Of a stretch of 64,000 nucleotides of DNA, positions 21,001 through 34,014 are shown piece after piece. Both the position numbers and the translations under genes were made by a program. Position 1 is the stretch's first letter; each line of letters begins with the position of its first letter. The stretch covers positions 34,090,293 to 34,154,292 of the forward strand of contig NC_084469.1 of assembly GCF_027409185.1 (NCBI RefSeq), in the 5' to 3' direction. This DNA comes from Cynocephalus volans (Eukaryota; Chordata; Mammalia; Dermoptera; Cynocephalidae). Under the pieces are notes generated by a model. It was not told the DNA's origin, did not search any database, and saw nothing but the letters and a program-made list of their open reading frames with translations.

Positions 21001-23785
21001 AATTATCTCCCTGGTCTTCTGCTAGGCACGTGTGATTCTGGCATTAGCAGAGAGGAGGATACTGAGCTGCCTTGGAAAATGATGGTTGAAGCCAGCAGTC
21101 CCTTCCCATTCCCAGCAGGGATGTAGACTTTGCAAAGCCTCCTTCCCAGTATTCTCAGAGCACCTTCATCCTCTCTCCCGTTGCACCCAAGTTTGCTTGG
21201 ACTGTCGGAGCTGGTGGTGGTCCTCAGATGATGCTGTCTGCCCCCCTCATTTTCCAGTTCAGGATGCTGCAGGCTGCTCTGGGAAGCCATGTCTCCTACA
21301 TCTCAGTCCACTTTACCATGTGCCTCTCACCTGGAGGGAAACATGACATCCCTGCTGAGCACACACAGCAGAGTGACCCACCCAGCTGGCAGGGCCTGGT
21401 CAATTCCTCAAACTTTGCAGAATCTAATAAGGGGAGTGCTCATATTTAGTCGCTCAAAGACATGGATGCTGTTTGTGCCCTCCCAGATCCTCTTTAGAGC
21501 CAGCTCTGTGAATATTGGCTACTAATGACTCACAAAGCCCCATTCTTCAGAGCAGCATTCATTTACACATTGTCTGTGAGTGAGTTTGCAGAGTTGAGTC
21601 GTTGCAACAGAAAATGTGTGGCCACAAAGCATTTACATGTATTATCTGGCCCTTTACAGTGAAAGTTTGCCCTGGAGAATTGCCCTCTGCCAAACAGCAA
21701 CCTCTTCACCTTAAAAGTTATGCCGCCCACAGCCAATGCATGACTGATGCAGGGATCTAAAAAGTCCACCCTTTTATCCAGATGTGGAACCAACTCTGTG
21801 GTGTAAATCACACTCCAGAGCTCCCCGTGGGATCGGGCTGGGCCAGGACCAGGAGAGACCCGCTGTCTGCCTCTCTCCTTCCCCTCCCTCTCATGCCCCC
21901 TTGTTCCCTTCTCCTTCAAGCACTTCCACAATTAACCATGTCCACCAGAAGCCCTGTCTCGGGCTCTGTTTCTAACAATCCTAACTTTTTTTAAGTCACT
22001 TAGACTTCTTTTCCAACAGACTGTTGAGTGGAAACCCAAGTTTTCAAACAGACAGAGAAGAGTGGTTGGGGAGTCCAGCTTATTCAATGTCTTCTTCCTC
22101 TTTGACAGCTCCTGAAGCACCTCCTTGGAATTCCAAGGACCCACAGAGCACCATTGGTAAGTTGTGACCTGGCACAGGCTGCTCTCCTACCTTTGCTGGA
22201 ATCCTTCCCCGATGCCCTGGTCCTGAGAGATTACTCCCTCACCCACAGCCTGGGGCATGGCCCAGCTTCTCCAAGCACATGATCACCAGCCTTCTCTCAC
22301 GGTGGCTGCGTCTGGCCTTCTCTCTCTGCCACGCTGTGAGCCCCTCTGTGTCTCATTCATCTTCTTCTCACCCAGAATGCCCATCATTCATTCATTCACT
22401 CATTCAATGTCACATTTTCGGCTGGCATCTGCAGCATGCCCTATGCTTGCGTTAGGACTCCTGAAACAAATGAGACAGGATTCCTGCCTAAGGTGTTCAC
22501 CAGTGAGAGAAAAGAGACAGAAATGGGCACATGGATGATGGAGACTAGATAGTCAGAAGAGCCTTTGTAGAAGGAACACTTGTGCTGGCTCTAGAGGGTG
22601 GGAGGTGCTCACAGGGAGTGAAGCCAGAGGAGCTCAGCACTCTCTGCTCATGTTGGATGTTCAGTTGATGCTCATGGGATGAATCTACAATCAGATGACC
22701 ACGGCAGTGACCAGGTCAGACAGAGCCCGACCCAAGTCCGGGCCAGAGTCTTCAGTCCTTGCTCACCTGCCTAAGTGACTTTGGGTAAGTTCAGCTGACT
22801 GAGTTAGAGGCCGGTTCCGCTACTGGACACTGGGGTTGTAAATGTGAATTAAAATAGATATCATCTCTGCTCTCCTGAAGCTCATGATCTCAAGGTGGCC
22901 ACAGGCAGATGTACTTACAGAATCGTACATTTCAACCCCGTACTGTCTGGTGAAGGAGACAGACATTTATCAAACGGTCATACAAAAAATGTAAAATTCC
23001 AACTGGGACCGTGCTAATATGGTGTTAAAAGAGCCTATAAGAGAGGGAGGTAGGACCTCATCAAGGGGGTCTGATATGCCTTCCCTAGGAAGTGATGCTT
23101 AATGTCAGACCCAAAGGGTAGGTAGACATAAACCAGAGGGGTGAGGAATGCGTGCTCTTATTAGAAGGAGCAGCCTGTGCAAAGCCCTGCGGGGAGGTCT
23201 GGGGCGAGAGTCGTGACAATCAAATGCGACCAAGGGAATTGTCACAAGGGTGGGGTGCAGGCAAGAAGAGGGAGGCACGAGACAAGGGCAGAGAGGAAGG
23301 CAGAGCTGTGGGGCTGTGGACAGCAGCTTCGTCCCTGTCAGGAAGGGCTTTAAGACGGGTGTAACGTGAACAGGTTTGCATCTAGAAAAGCCATCACTCA
23401 GTTTATATAAAGAGAAGAGATTTAAGGGAAGCCACTGGATGGGCTCCCATGAGAATAGGCATGAGGGTTTGCAGCAAATCCGGGCAGGAAGTAATGACAG
23501 CTTGGACGAGGCGGAGGTGGTGGAGGTGAAGAGAAATGGACAGACCTAAGAGATCTTTAGGAGGTAAAACTGGCAGCACTTGGGCGTGATTGGCTATGGC
23601 AGGTGAAGATGAGGAAGGGGTCAAAGCTGTGTCTGCCTGGGGTCTTTCTGGAGGATCGGTGGCATTACCAGCAGGGATAGAGTCCGTGGTGCTTCCCTGG
23701 GCCTTAGTTTCCCCTTCTGTACATCGAGGATTGGGACGATGCTCTGCAAGGGCCCCTCCAGCACTTGGACCCTAATGAGCAATCA
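21001..23785. other. Intergenic DNA, no gene recognised
   Basis: Single-copy and old-repeat sequence. A CATT-rich patch lies at 22382-22408. Text around 22820-23360 resembles an old interspersed repeat with quantity-of-copies wording (for example CTGGACACTGGGGTTGTAAA), family not assigned. No exon was recognised. Confidence 0.4.
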
Positions 23786-23789
23786 CTCA

Positions 23790-23970
23790 TGGTGCCAAGC
23801 CCTTTCACGGCAGAGGTCATTTAATCCTCATGGCAACCCCAGAAGTTAGGTCTGAGATTATCCCCATTTTAAAGGTATAGGCTCAGAGAAATGAAGAAAT
23901 TTTCTCAAGGTCACCCAGCCAGTAAGTGACAGACACAGGGTTCTAACCCACGCCATCTCAATCCATAATG
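23790..23970 (-). mobile_element. MIR element, antisense
   Basis: CATTTAATCCTCATGGCAAC, ATTATCCCCATTTTAAAGGT and CTCAAGGTCACCCAGCCAGT match MIR read in reverse, nearly full length. Confidence 0.8.
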
Positions 23971-24469
23971 TACGTTCTCTCCCACCTCACCACACCATCT
24001 TGGGCTCCTGTCCAAATCCCAGGAGGCCTCTCAGTTCACCTTTCTTGTCCCTGGGTTGCTAAGTGACCCCAGTCTCTTCAACTGCCTGTGTGTATGCTTT
24101 CAATGACATCCCTACAACATTTGAGGCAAGCTAAGTTTGTCTATGCCACCTAAAGTCCCTAACACATTCCCGTGTCAATGACCTCAGGGAATCAGTTGTG
24201 CAGAGATTCAAATACAGACTCAACCAGAAATCAAGAAACATTAGCCAACCCCACCCAACAGTCTAGAGCACCAGTGCGTTTCCCATACTGGCAAGTCTAT
24301 CAGTTAGGGTAACACTAGCTACTGCTGCATTAATGTACACAATTTATGGTCTAGATGCAATAAAAGATTATCTCTCACTTGAGTGAATGTTCTCGGTTGG
24401 CAGATAAATTTCCTCCACATAAAAATTCAGGGATCCAGGTTTCTTCCATCTTACGTCACCATCATCCTC

Positions 24470-24730
24470 CAGCACAGGGCTTGGCAAACTTTTTCTATGA
24501 AGAGCCAGATAGTAAATATTTTCAGCTTTGTGGGCCAGATTGTATCTGTCACAACTGCTCACCTGTGCCACAGATGATACATAAATGAATGGCCATGGCT
24601 GTGCTTCCATAAAACTTTATTTACAAAAACAAGCAGCAAATGGGCATAGCTATGTTCCAATAAAACTTTATTTTATAAAAGCAAGCAGCAGACCAGACTT
24701 GGCCCATGAGCTGTAGTTAGTCTTCTGCTT
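24470..24730 (+). mobile_element. hAT-Charlie-type non-autonomous DNA transposon
   Basis: CAGGGCTTGGCAAACTTTTT, GAGCCAGATAGTAAATATTT and AATAAAACTTTATTTACAAA match the well-known MER1-type Charlie relic. The AATAAAACTTTATTT segment occurs twice (near 24609 and 24659), so part of the element is internally duplicated. The 3' terminal repeat is degraded. Confidence 0.75.
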
Positions 24731-25224
24731 CCAACTGGCAATGGAGATAAGGAGGGGATGAAGGAACACCCACTCCTTAAACTCCTTCACCCAGGTGTCA
24801 CACAGCACTTCCGTGCATGTCACTACCTAGATGGTAAATGTAGTCCCTGGATAGGCGATCACTTTCCAGCAATGAAGTCACACCATGGAAGGGCAGCATG
24901 GATCTCTGGTGATCCATAGCCAGCCATCTCTGGGAATTTAGTTCCAATTAGTACCTACTGAGCATCTACAGTGTGTGGCCGGTTCTGTGCTCCACCTGGG
25001 CATACGGTGGTATATAAGATGCTGCTCCAGCCCTAGAGGGATCAGAGTCTAGTTAAAACTGAAAAAGATAAAGACGTAATTCCTAAGGTAAAACTTCAGC
25101 TCCCTTTCTGAGGTGTTTGGTTCTCAAACAGGTGCCAGAATGCCAGGCTAAAAGCCATGGTCCTTCCAGGCAGCTGATAGAAGAGGCAGAAAACTGTCAA
25201 AGGCTTTACACAGCAGGGGCCATT

Positions 25225-25312
25225 CTGTCCTATTTACCACTGAATCCTGGAGCTCAGCACAGGGCCTGGCACCCAAACAGGCCCTAATATTTGCTGGATG
25301 AATGAATGAACC
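25225..25312 (+). mobile_element. L2 3' end fragment
   Basis: CTCAGCACAGGGCCTGGCAC followed by TTTGCTGGATGAATGAATGA is the typical L2 3' end in sense orientation. Confidence 0.7.
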
Positions 25313-25609
25313 CATGACTCATCTGCGAATCTAGAACCTGGCATGTTAGTATAGGGGCATTTTCCATATTTGATCATTTTAGAATCTAAACCAGGGAATC
25401 CGTGCAATGTCAATATCAAAAGAGGATCATTTTCATCCAAACAAAAGAGTAAAAGCTTAGATCTATCATGCAGACATTTGGTCTACAAGAGGAATTCTAG
25501 TCCTGTCTGGAGCCAGAAGACCCAACTTGAAGATTCTGGAATACTGATGGCCACAATATAATACTATACAATTCTTTATAGCTTTTAAAGTGCATCTATA
25601 TCCATGAGC

Positions 25610-25765
25610 CCATGTGAAGCCCCACACGTGATGTGAGGTAGAGAAGGCCAGCTTCGTTCTCCCCATTTTATGGAAGAGGCTACTGGGGGCCTGAGAGATG
25701 AAGTGGGCCCCTCAAGGTCATGCAACTCAAAGGCCCTGGAACCAGGCCTGGATGTCGAGGCTAGT
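25610..25765 (-). mobile_element. MIR fragment, antisense
   Basis: CTCCCCATTTTATGGAAGAG and CTCAAGGTCATGCAACTCAA match MIR in reverse orientation. Confidence 0.65.
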
Positions 25766-27425
25766 TTTGAAGTCACTGAGGTCCTATCTCTTCTCCTGGC
25801 CTGTGGCTTTGGCTTCACAAAATAGTAGCCACTAAGTACAAATTGCTAGAATTTAAGTCATGGCTTACACGTTCATACCAGCTTGCATCATCTCTAAAGA
25901 GAAGTGGTCTAACTCATGTGTGTATTTAAAATAAAAGGTGGTTTTAATTTTGTAAAGTTTATGAAATGAAGCTCTCTGGAGCAAGTCTCACGAATGAGAT
26001 TAGATATACATGAAATCAAGACACAAAGACTGGAGACACTCCCTTGTTCTGTGACCTCTGGCCAGGCACTGCCTCACTTAGGAGTCTATTCTCAGCTGAT
26101 ACACAAGGGGGTGGGATCAGATGCTCTCTGGAGTCTTTCTCTACTCAAAGAAAAATGCTGTAATCAATTATCTCTGGGCAGCAGGCCAACATTTTCACCT
26201 TCACTCAATAGCCCATCCCATAGGCTTAAAGGGGAGACAAAGGCATTTGGGTTCACTCAAAGAAGTGATTTCCTTCCAGGCCATGAGGGCAATCTGTGGG
26301 TCTGAGTGCTCAGCCAGAGGGAGCTGGGGGGCTGGGAGGTGGGTGTAGTTTCTGAGTCCCTGCCAGTACCCATCAGGCAGAACATCTCAGAAACATCTCA
26401 GGTTTGTGTATACAGGGCTGCTATTCCCAACCTGCTTCTCTGCTAGAACTCTGACTTTGGACAGCCTCTCTCTCTTCATCTTCAGAAAGTGCTCATTATT
26501 GTGATTATGGGCCATTAACGTAATAATAACTAGCATGGAATGGAGTGACCCAGGCAGCACCTTGAGCCTCCTCTGCCGTTGTCTCTGGCTCACCCAGAAT
26601 CCACCCTGCTGGGCGATGCACGGGTCCACCCTCCACAGAGCCACCTGGCCCAGAGGGGCGGAAAGAAAGCAGGCCAGGGCTGGTGGGAATTTCCAAAGGA
26701 GAGCCTGGAAGGAGGCGTTTGACAGAACTTCTCCAGGGCTTGTCATGAATAGCAATGAATGGCATGCCGAAGTCAAGATTTTTATTTCTTATTTTTCAAA
26801 AGCCACATTGATGTGAGCAAGCTCACAATATAAACAGTGGTGATTGCAATCACTTGCTGTTCCCATGGCAACAGACAAGATTAAAAGGGCAAACAACGGC
26901 GCTAGAACTCTCTTCAGATTAAACTCTCCCGATTTTAATTGCCAGGTAGCACACTGGTGCATGGAGTCCCCAGGTCGCTGTTTAACAGAATCCAAGCCCC
27001 TCCCTCGGTTGGCGACTGGGGGGTGGGGAGGGCATCCAGGCTGACCACCCACGCCCTTACTCCTCCTGTCCAGGGCATGAAGCACAACAAGAAGGCATCA
27101 GTCTCTCCTTGAACACATCTGGCCACGGGGAGCTCACTCCAGCACTGGCTGGACACAGGGACTCAATGGAGGGGCCACCATAGCTGTCAGGGGCTAAAAT
27201 CCTGAGGGTTTGGGCTCAGACTGCTGGAACAAAAAAGAAAAGACAACCGTCAATAATAGCATTCCTTTTAATCAAACCCAACATTACGAAGGCCTGGATG
27301 TCCCTGTTCTACCCTTGACCTCAGAGCAACACCACCAGTAACCTACCTTCAGCAAAGAATCCCCATGTGTCATACACGCAATGCTCATCACTCTCCACGT
27401 GTGACCGCCCCTCACCCCTGCAACA
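25766..27425. other. Intergenic DNA, no gene recognised
   Basis: Single-copy sequence. The sub-block 26790-26990 is A/T-balanced, non-repetitive and contains an RFX-type palindrome. No exon was recognised. Confidence 0.4.
26859..26872. promoter_or_regulatory. RFX X-box-like palindrome
   Basis: GTTCCCATGGCAAC differs by one base from the ideal RFX inverted repeat GTTGCCATGGCAAC. Binding is inference. Confidence 0.4.
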
Positions 27426-27429
27426 GCCT

Positions 27430-27575
27430 GCAGCAAGCATTATTATTATTTCTGTTTTGCAGATGAGGGGACAGCAGCTTGGGTAGATTAAGGCCAAGGT
27501 CATATAACTAGAAGTAGCAGAACCAAGACAGAAGCTCAGACCCATCTGACCCCAGAGCCCACTCCTTTGCCACCA
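27430..27575 (-). mobile_element. MIR fragment, antisense
   Basis: TTATTTCTGTTTTGCAGATG and the AAGGCCAAGGTCATATAACT string match MIR in reverse. Confidence 0.7.
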
Positions 27576-29690
27576 TTTTGCCCCTGGAGGAAGGAGTCAG
27601 CTGCATTTGGAGACGGTTGCCTAGCAGGGGTGGGCAGCAGTGAGAGAGTGAGGTCTCAGGGACAGTTGTTAGAAGACACCTGGTCCTGGTTACACTGCCA
27701 AGCTCTTCTCTGAGAGCCCCATGTGCCCCCTGTAGGAGGGAACTCCAGTCCCAGGCTGAAGGCTCAGCTTGTCTCTCACTCTGGCTGTGGCATCAGCAGG
27801 GTGGCATGGTTACTGTTGCAGTCTTTGGGTTTCTCTTGTTTCCAGGGCTCCCACTTTGCCTGGCACCAGCTCCCCTGAGCCCTGAGTTCTCTCCTCACAC
27901 AGCTACCCTGCATTTGATCACCCTGGTTCAAAGCCATCTCTGTAGGCCCAGGGAGAAGCAGACCTTTGGAAAGACAACAGTGAAATAAAACAATAATGAA
28001 TTCACAAAGAAAATGGCAATAAATAAGCCACCCAGAGCATCTGGTCTCCAGTCACAGATAAAAAGGTCTGTTCTCAAACTCTGTCGGTCACTGTTTTATC
28101 TCTCAAATATATATGGGGCACTGTGCCGGGCACTGTGCAGACCCTGGAGATTCCATATGGATGAGATCTGGATGATACAGAGGGAGACCGGCGTGGGGAG
28201 AGTCGGCAGGCATGGCCACCAGCAACCACAAAGCTAAGTAAAAAGTGGCGGTGCTGAGAGAGCAGAGTGGGCTGTCACCGCAGACACTGTGAGAAGGAGA
28301 GTTGCTCTCCTGTTGCAGATCCCGGAAGGCTTCTTCGAGGAGGGGCCTTTCCAGTCACTCCCCCACTGAGGCAATATTTGCTAAGCCCCCACAAACATTG
28401 CTGCTAGGGGCTGGGGATATGAGGACGAGTAGCAGACCCATCTCTGCAGTCTGGAACTCAGTCTGGTGGAGAATACAGGACAATTGAATACACTACACAG
28501 CACCCTGAAGGACAGACTAAAAGAGGACTCTGGGGAAAAGTAAAACAGGGAAGCTGATCGTATCTTGGATGTTAAGGAAGCTTCCTAAAGGGAGGAGCAT
28601 TGGGGCTGAGATGGGAATAAGGAGGAGGCACTAGATGGACAGGGTAGGGAAGGCTTATCAGTGGGGTCTCCCTGGAATCAGATGGCCCAAGCACATGGGG
28701 TAATGGGGGAGACTTTGAGGGGAGCACTATTTGCAAACATGTGGGGAGGGTTAAGGGAAATCATCAAGGACAGTGCAGCCCCCTGGGGCTAGAAACAGTG
28801 AGGAGCCCTTAGTATCCCTAGACCCGAAGAGGAGAGATCATCTGGAGACAACCGTATGGAGAAAGGGCTGCCCCACAGGAGCCAAGAGACACGACCGCCC
28901 AAGGCAGCCAGCAGGGAGGTGGCAGGGGACATAGAAACTCGCTCTTTTCCCACTATTCGACCTCCCGCTAAGGCCTTCCTCTGGCCAATCCCAACCAGGA
29001 GCCAGAAAGCACAAGATCCTCTTGATGAGGCCCACACCATGAACCTCACAGGGACAGAGAGAAGTAGACAAGATTGGAGGAGCAGATGGAAGACGCATCC
29101 ATCCAAAGGGACAGGTATAACACAAGACACATTGATCGTATGTAACAATCTCTGCTAGTCCCCAAAACTCTGTTACAGGACAGAGAATGAGGAGAGAGAA
29201 CAACAAATTTGAAACAGGCAGAGCAATGATAACTGGCTCAGGAAATGAGAGAGTTGAAGTCTCGGTGACTGCAAAGGGGAGACCAAAGACAAACAAACGA
29301 GTTGACCTCATAGTACCCCAGAAAGTCTCAGGGGTTAGAGACACCAGGTAACTGAGGGCAGGGGTTGAGACCAAGGCTGAAAAGAGGCTTTGGCGGCAAG
29401 CCCACATAAGGATGGCCAGCCCCCCACGTCTCCTCCTTCATCCCCAGCAGCCAGGGGCTGCACATGCCCACCCTGGAGGGTAGTGGCAGTTTATTAGGGA
29501 AAGGGACCCAGAAAGCCCCCTGACTCAGGGATACCAGGCACAGTAGAGGGTCAGCATGTGAAAGTCTATATCTTAAATGCTAAGGCCCCCAGCTCCATTC
29601 TCTTGTTCATCTGCCAGCCAAACACATATCTCCAAACAGGATTCTGGAGTATTCCTCTCTGGATAAACTGAAAGACCCAAGAGAAAGCCC
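27576..29690. other. Intergenic DNA, no gene recognised
   Basis: Mixed old-repeat and single-copy sequence. The text near 28970-29100 (GGCCAATCCCAACCAGGAGC) resembles an old dispersed repeat and may be the 5' part of the HAL1-like element that follows. Minus-strand open frames at 28789-29407 have no recognisable domain. Confidence 0.4.
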
Positions 29691-31300
29691 TACAAGATGC
29701 TGAAATTGAGAGCCCCACAAAATGGCTAGATCCCTTCTCTTTTCTTCTATGGTAAAACCCATCACTAGTCAACAAACCTCGCCTGTCTGCAGAGATTCCA
29801 AAAAACCTTCTAGTGTCTCGGTCTTAAATAGGTGTGGGACAGTAAGAATTTTTAGATACTTGAGGAAAATCCCCAATATAAGAGAGACCAAAACAGATAT
29901 AGATAGAAAAATAAACTCTGATGAAATAGAGACAGTACAGGGAGCAAAAGAAAACTTCAAAGACCTTATTAATTAATATCCTCAGGGAGATAAAAGATCA
30001 TATTTTTCCTATGAAATAAGAACAGAATCTCATAAAGTGAAAATAATCAGAAATTATAAATATGATAGCAATAACATAAAATTAAGGAGAAAAGTTTGAA
30101 AATAAAGTTGTGTAAACGTCCCAAAAAATAAGACAAGAAAAGACATGGTCAATGGGAAACAGAAGATATAAAATTTAGGATATTAATCCATGAGATACAA
30201 TATTCAACTGATAGGAGTTCCAGATAGAGGGAACAGAAAAGAAAATGAATGGGAAAAAGAATAAAAGAAATTATGAAAGAAATAGTATCCAAACCAAATG
30301 ACAAGTGTTTCCAGATTGAAAGGTCTTACTGAAGGCCCATAACAAGGAAACTAAAAGACCCACCAAGGCATATTACCAAGAAATTTCAGAATGTCAAAAA
30401 TACAGAAAACATCCTAAAAGCTTCCAAGAGAAGAAAAGAACAGTCACATACAAAAAAAAACAAGAAGAAAAATGACTTCTCAGTATGTTAAGAGCTGAAT
30501 TGCATCCCCCCAAAATTCATATGTTGAAGTTCTAACCCCAGTAATTCAGATTATGACCTTATTTGGAAATAGGGTCTTCGCACATGTAATGGGTTAAGAT
30601 GAGGTCATACTGGAGGGACGTGGGATCCTACTCCAATATGACTGGTGTCCTTATGAAAATGAGAAATTTGGACATAGACACGCACACAGGGAGAACGCCG
30701 TGTGGAAATGAAGGCAGAGATCAGGAATGTGCAGCAGAAGCCAAAGAAAGCCGAAGATTGCAGCAAACCACTAGAAGCAGGAGCGAGGCATGAAACAAAC
30801 CTCTCTCCCACATAGCCCTCAGAAAAACCGACCTTGGAGACACCTTCATCTCAGAATTCCAGCCTCCAGAGCTGTGAGACAATAAATTTCTGTTGTTTAA
30901 GCCACTCAGTTTGTGGCACTTTGTTACAGTAGCCCTAAGAAACTAACATGCTATATCAACAGTAGAAGCAAGAAGACAATGGAAGATGGCTTTGAAATTC
31001 TGAAAGTGATTTCTAATCTAGCATTCCATAGCCAGCCAAATACCAGCCAAGTTTAAAGGCAAAATAAAGACATTTTCAGTCATGTCTGACCTCAAAAACA
31101 AAACTATCCCCATGCATCTTTTCAGATGTGCTACACTGAAAAAAAGGAGTGAATCTAGAAAGAGGAAGACCAAGGATCCAGGAGACAAGGAACATGACAC
31201 GTGGGAGACATCGGGGATGTCTCAGAATGGCAACTTGCAATGAGCCTGGAGAGGAACTAGTCCAGACTGAAGCAATGGGTTGGAGAAGAAATGTCACCAG
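29690..31300 (+). mobile_element. HAL1-like element (L1 ORF1-type), interrupted
   Basis: The A-rich text follows an L1 ORF1-like order: GATAGGAGTTCCAGATAGAG, CCACCAAGGCATATTACCAA, CATCCTAAAAGCTTCCAAGA, then, after the LTR insertion, AGAAGACAATGGAAGATGGC and AAAGACATTTTCAGTCATGT. HAL1 elements carry only an ORF1-like frame. This copy is full of stops and indels. An MLT1 LTR occupies 30486-30948. Confidence 0.7.
30486..30948 (+). mobile_element. MLT1-type MaLR solo LTR inside the HAL1-like element
   Basis: It starts TGTTAAGAGCTGAATTGCAT, runs through GACCTTATTTGGAAATAGGG, GACTGGTGTCCTTATGAAAA and GAGACAATAAATTTCTGTTG, and ends AACTAACA. These are MLT1 LTR landmarks in sense. The 5-base flanks (CAGTA and TGCTA) no longer match well, in keeping with age. 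No internal viral coding sequence is present. Confidence 0.85.
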
Positions 31301-31749
31301 AAGGAAAAAATAAAAAATGGATGGATTACCTAATTACTGACCATGTGGGGAAGTATTGAGAGGGATTTTGTAGCACCGAAGGAGTATTTGAAAAGATTAC
31401 CGATGCATACCTAGAAAGCTCGGCAAATCCATTCTTGGACACTTATTTATTGAGTACCTTCTGTGGGCCAGATATCATTTTAAGCACTGGGAACACAACA
31501 GTCAATAAAGCAGATAAAAATCCCTCCCTTTGTGGAGTTGACATTCCAGTGGAGGAAATCAGGCAATAATGGAAATCTACAGCGTGTGAGTGGCAGCGCA
31601 AGGGGGAAAAATAAGGTGGGCATGGGAATGCCAGGCTGGGGATTGAGATTCAGCTTTAGGTAGAGTAGTCAGGAAAGGCACTGCTAGAAAAGACCAGAAA
31701 GATGGGAATGAGGAAACCATGTGGATACCTGTGGGAAGCAGAGGAAAAG

Positions 31750-32159
31750 TGCTGTGGGTTGATTGAATTGTGTCCCCAAAGCTCATATTTTAGAAGCTTA
31801 ATCCCCACTGTAACTGTTGAGGGTAGAAAATCCCATTATGGTAATTGAAAGGTGGGTCCTTCAAGAGGTGATTAGATTGTAGGACTGTGCTGTTGTGAAT
31901 GGATAAAAAATAGTGGTCAGGGGCGTGGTTCTGAGGGCTTTAAAAGGAGAGCACGTGAGGGGTTAGTCTCTCTCTGCTTCACCATTTTCTGCCATGTGAG
32001 ACCCCTGAGTCACTGTTGCCACCACCAAGACCCTCACCAGATCTATTCCCTGGACTTAGGACTTCCTAGCCTCCAAAACGATAAACAATAAATTTTGTTT
32101 TCTTACAAACTACCCAGTTCTGTGTATTTTGTTATAAGCAACAGAAACAGACTAATACA
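31750..32159 (+). mobile_element. MST-type MaLR solo LTR
   Basis: It runs from TGCTGTGGGTTGATTGAATT to CAGACTAATACA, with GAGACCCCTGAGTCACTG inside and an AATAAATTTTGTTTTCTTAC 3' part. The flanks AAAAG and CAAAG fit a 5-bp duplication with one change. The same family is present antisense at 41044. Confidence 0.75.
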
Positions 32160-33426
32160 CAAAGTAAAGGCAAAGGTTCTGCAAAGGAACACACCCAGCA
32201 GGTCAAGAATCACCAGCAAGGCTTGTGTGGCTGGATGGATGGAAACAGAGAAGGGGATTCATGTCATAGCAGCACGGAGGAGCAACATGATCCAACTTAC
32301 CCTTTAAAAGTCTCAGTCCAGCTGCCACATTGCAATAGACTGTCAAGGAACCAAGGTGGAAGTAGAGAGACCAATTACGGGGCATGTTGTAAAAGTTTGG
32401 GTGGGAGCAAACAGTGTCATGGACTAAGGTGGTAGCAGTAAGAGGTTGTGAGAAGCAAACTGTGGGTGTATTTTGCAGGTAGAGATCATAGAATTTGCTG
32501 AGATTGGATGCGGAGTAAGCACAAAAAGAATGTCAGAAAGACCCCAAAGCTGTCCATCAGAGCAGTCGGTAGGAGGGAGTGGCCGGTACCTGGACAGGAA
32601 TGAATGCAGATGGACGTGGGGGGAAGGGGAAGGAGGAGCTTAGGAGCTGTGTTTTCAGCATATTAAGGTTGACAGCTTATTGGACAGCCAAACGGAGATG
32701 CTGAGAAGGTAACTGGACATAGAGGTCTGGAGTTCAAGGTCGATGTCTGGGCAGAGACAGCAATGTGGGAACCATCAGTACCTTCCTGTCATTCAGAGCC
32801 ATGGAGACAAGATGAGACTGAACCAAACATAAGAAAAGCAAAAACCCAAACAAGGACATGGAAAAGAGCGTCATCATAGTGTACCTCTGGCTTGGCAGGG
32901 AACAACACCTACCTATAACAAAATGATATAAACACGAAATACTGATTTAACCGAAACTGTGATTTAACTGTGTTGGAAAGATGGAATAGTAAACAGCAAG
33001 CTGGAAAGTGGGATCTAAGAGTGCTAAGCCTGGTCTTCATAACAGGAAATAAACAGATAAGGTTTGACATCCGAAACGCCAGACTTGATAGGAAAAGGTA
33101 CTCCTGGCTCAGAGCAGGCTGGAAATTGCCCTAAAGCAAAGCACTGCAATTCCCCTTCCCCACGTGCCGAGCAGCCTCTGCGGCCCTGTTCAGATCCTGG
33201 GTTGGCCAGAGCCCCAGAAGGAAGGGCGGGTGAGCTCTAACTTGGTAAATGGCACATTTCTGGAAATGTGATGGTGTGTGTGCTATGATGACTCAACTAA
33301 TGGAGCTTTCAGTGTTACTATTTAAGCAAATTCTTGTCAAGATGCTGTGTTTACTCAGTAGCCTGATATCACTGTTGGACACCTAGCTAAATAATTCAAT
33401 TGGAATTAACATTCGAATATGTGTTT
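32160..33426. other. Intergenic DNA, no gene recognised
   Basis: No exon or confident repeat was recognised. Composition is unremarkable. Confidence 0.4.
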
Positions 33427-33441
33427 AAAGGGATACTTTTG

Positions 33442-33851
33442 TTTGTTTTTTATTTTATTTTATTTTATTTTATTTTATTTTATTTTATTTTATTTTGCTT
33501 CTCAAAATACATTGTACTTGATTTTCATGCCTCTTTACTCGTTCCTCTCCCACCCCCCTCGCCCCCCATCATATCTGCACCCTTGGCTTAAATAGTTCAA
33601 GGAATTTTGGTGGTTATTCTGTCTTCTTCTCCTCACCCTTTATTTGTTTGTGGGTTTATTTATTTATTTATTTTTAGCTCCCACAAATAAGTGAGAACAT
33701 GTGGTATTTCTCTTTCTGTGCCTGACTCGTTTCACTTAATATAATTTTCTCTAAGTCCATCCATGTTGTTGCGAATGGTAGTATTTCGTTATTTTTATAG
33801 CAGAGTAGAATTCCATTGTGTCGATGTACCACAGTTTCCTTATCCACTCAA
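33442..33851 (-). mobile_element. 5'-truncated L1 3' end, antisense, with (TTTTA)n tail
   Basis: The element starts with a (TTTTA)n tract (33448-33497) that stands for its patterned A tail, then shows L1 3'-end text in reverse (GTGAGAACATGTGGTATTTC, CATCCATGTTGTTGCGAATG, GTAGAATTCCATTGTGTCGA). AAAGGGATACTTTTG at 33427-33441 and AAAGAGATACTTTTG at 33852-33866 form a 15-bp target-site duplication with one difference, so both ends are defined. Confidence 0.88.
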
Positions 33852-34014
33852 AAAGAGATACTTTTGCTTTAAACACACCCTTTCTTCTATTCCACGCTGA
33901 TTGCCAAAAAGTTCATTCCTGAAGGAAATACAATTTTCCCCCATGGAATTCTGTGACTTTTCAAGGCTATGAACAATTTTACCAGAGAAAAACAAACTTT
34001 AGAACCCTCTGATA

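Noticed and set aside
30486-30948. LTR pair that could bound a complete endogenous retrovirus
   Set aside because: No second matching LTR or viral coding sequence is near any of the LTRs; all are solo or partial.
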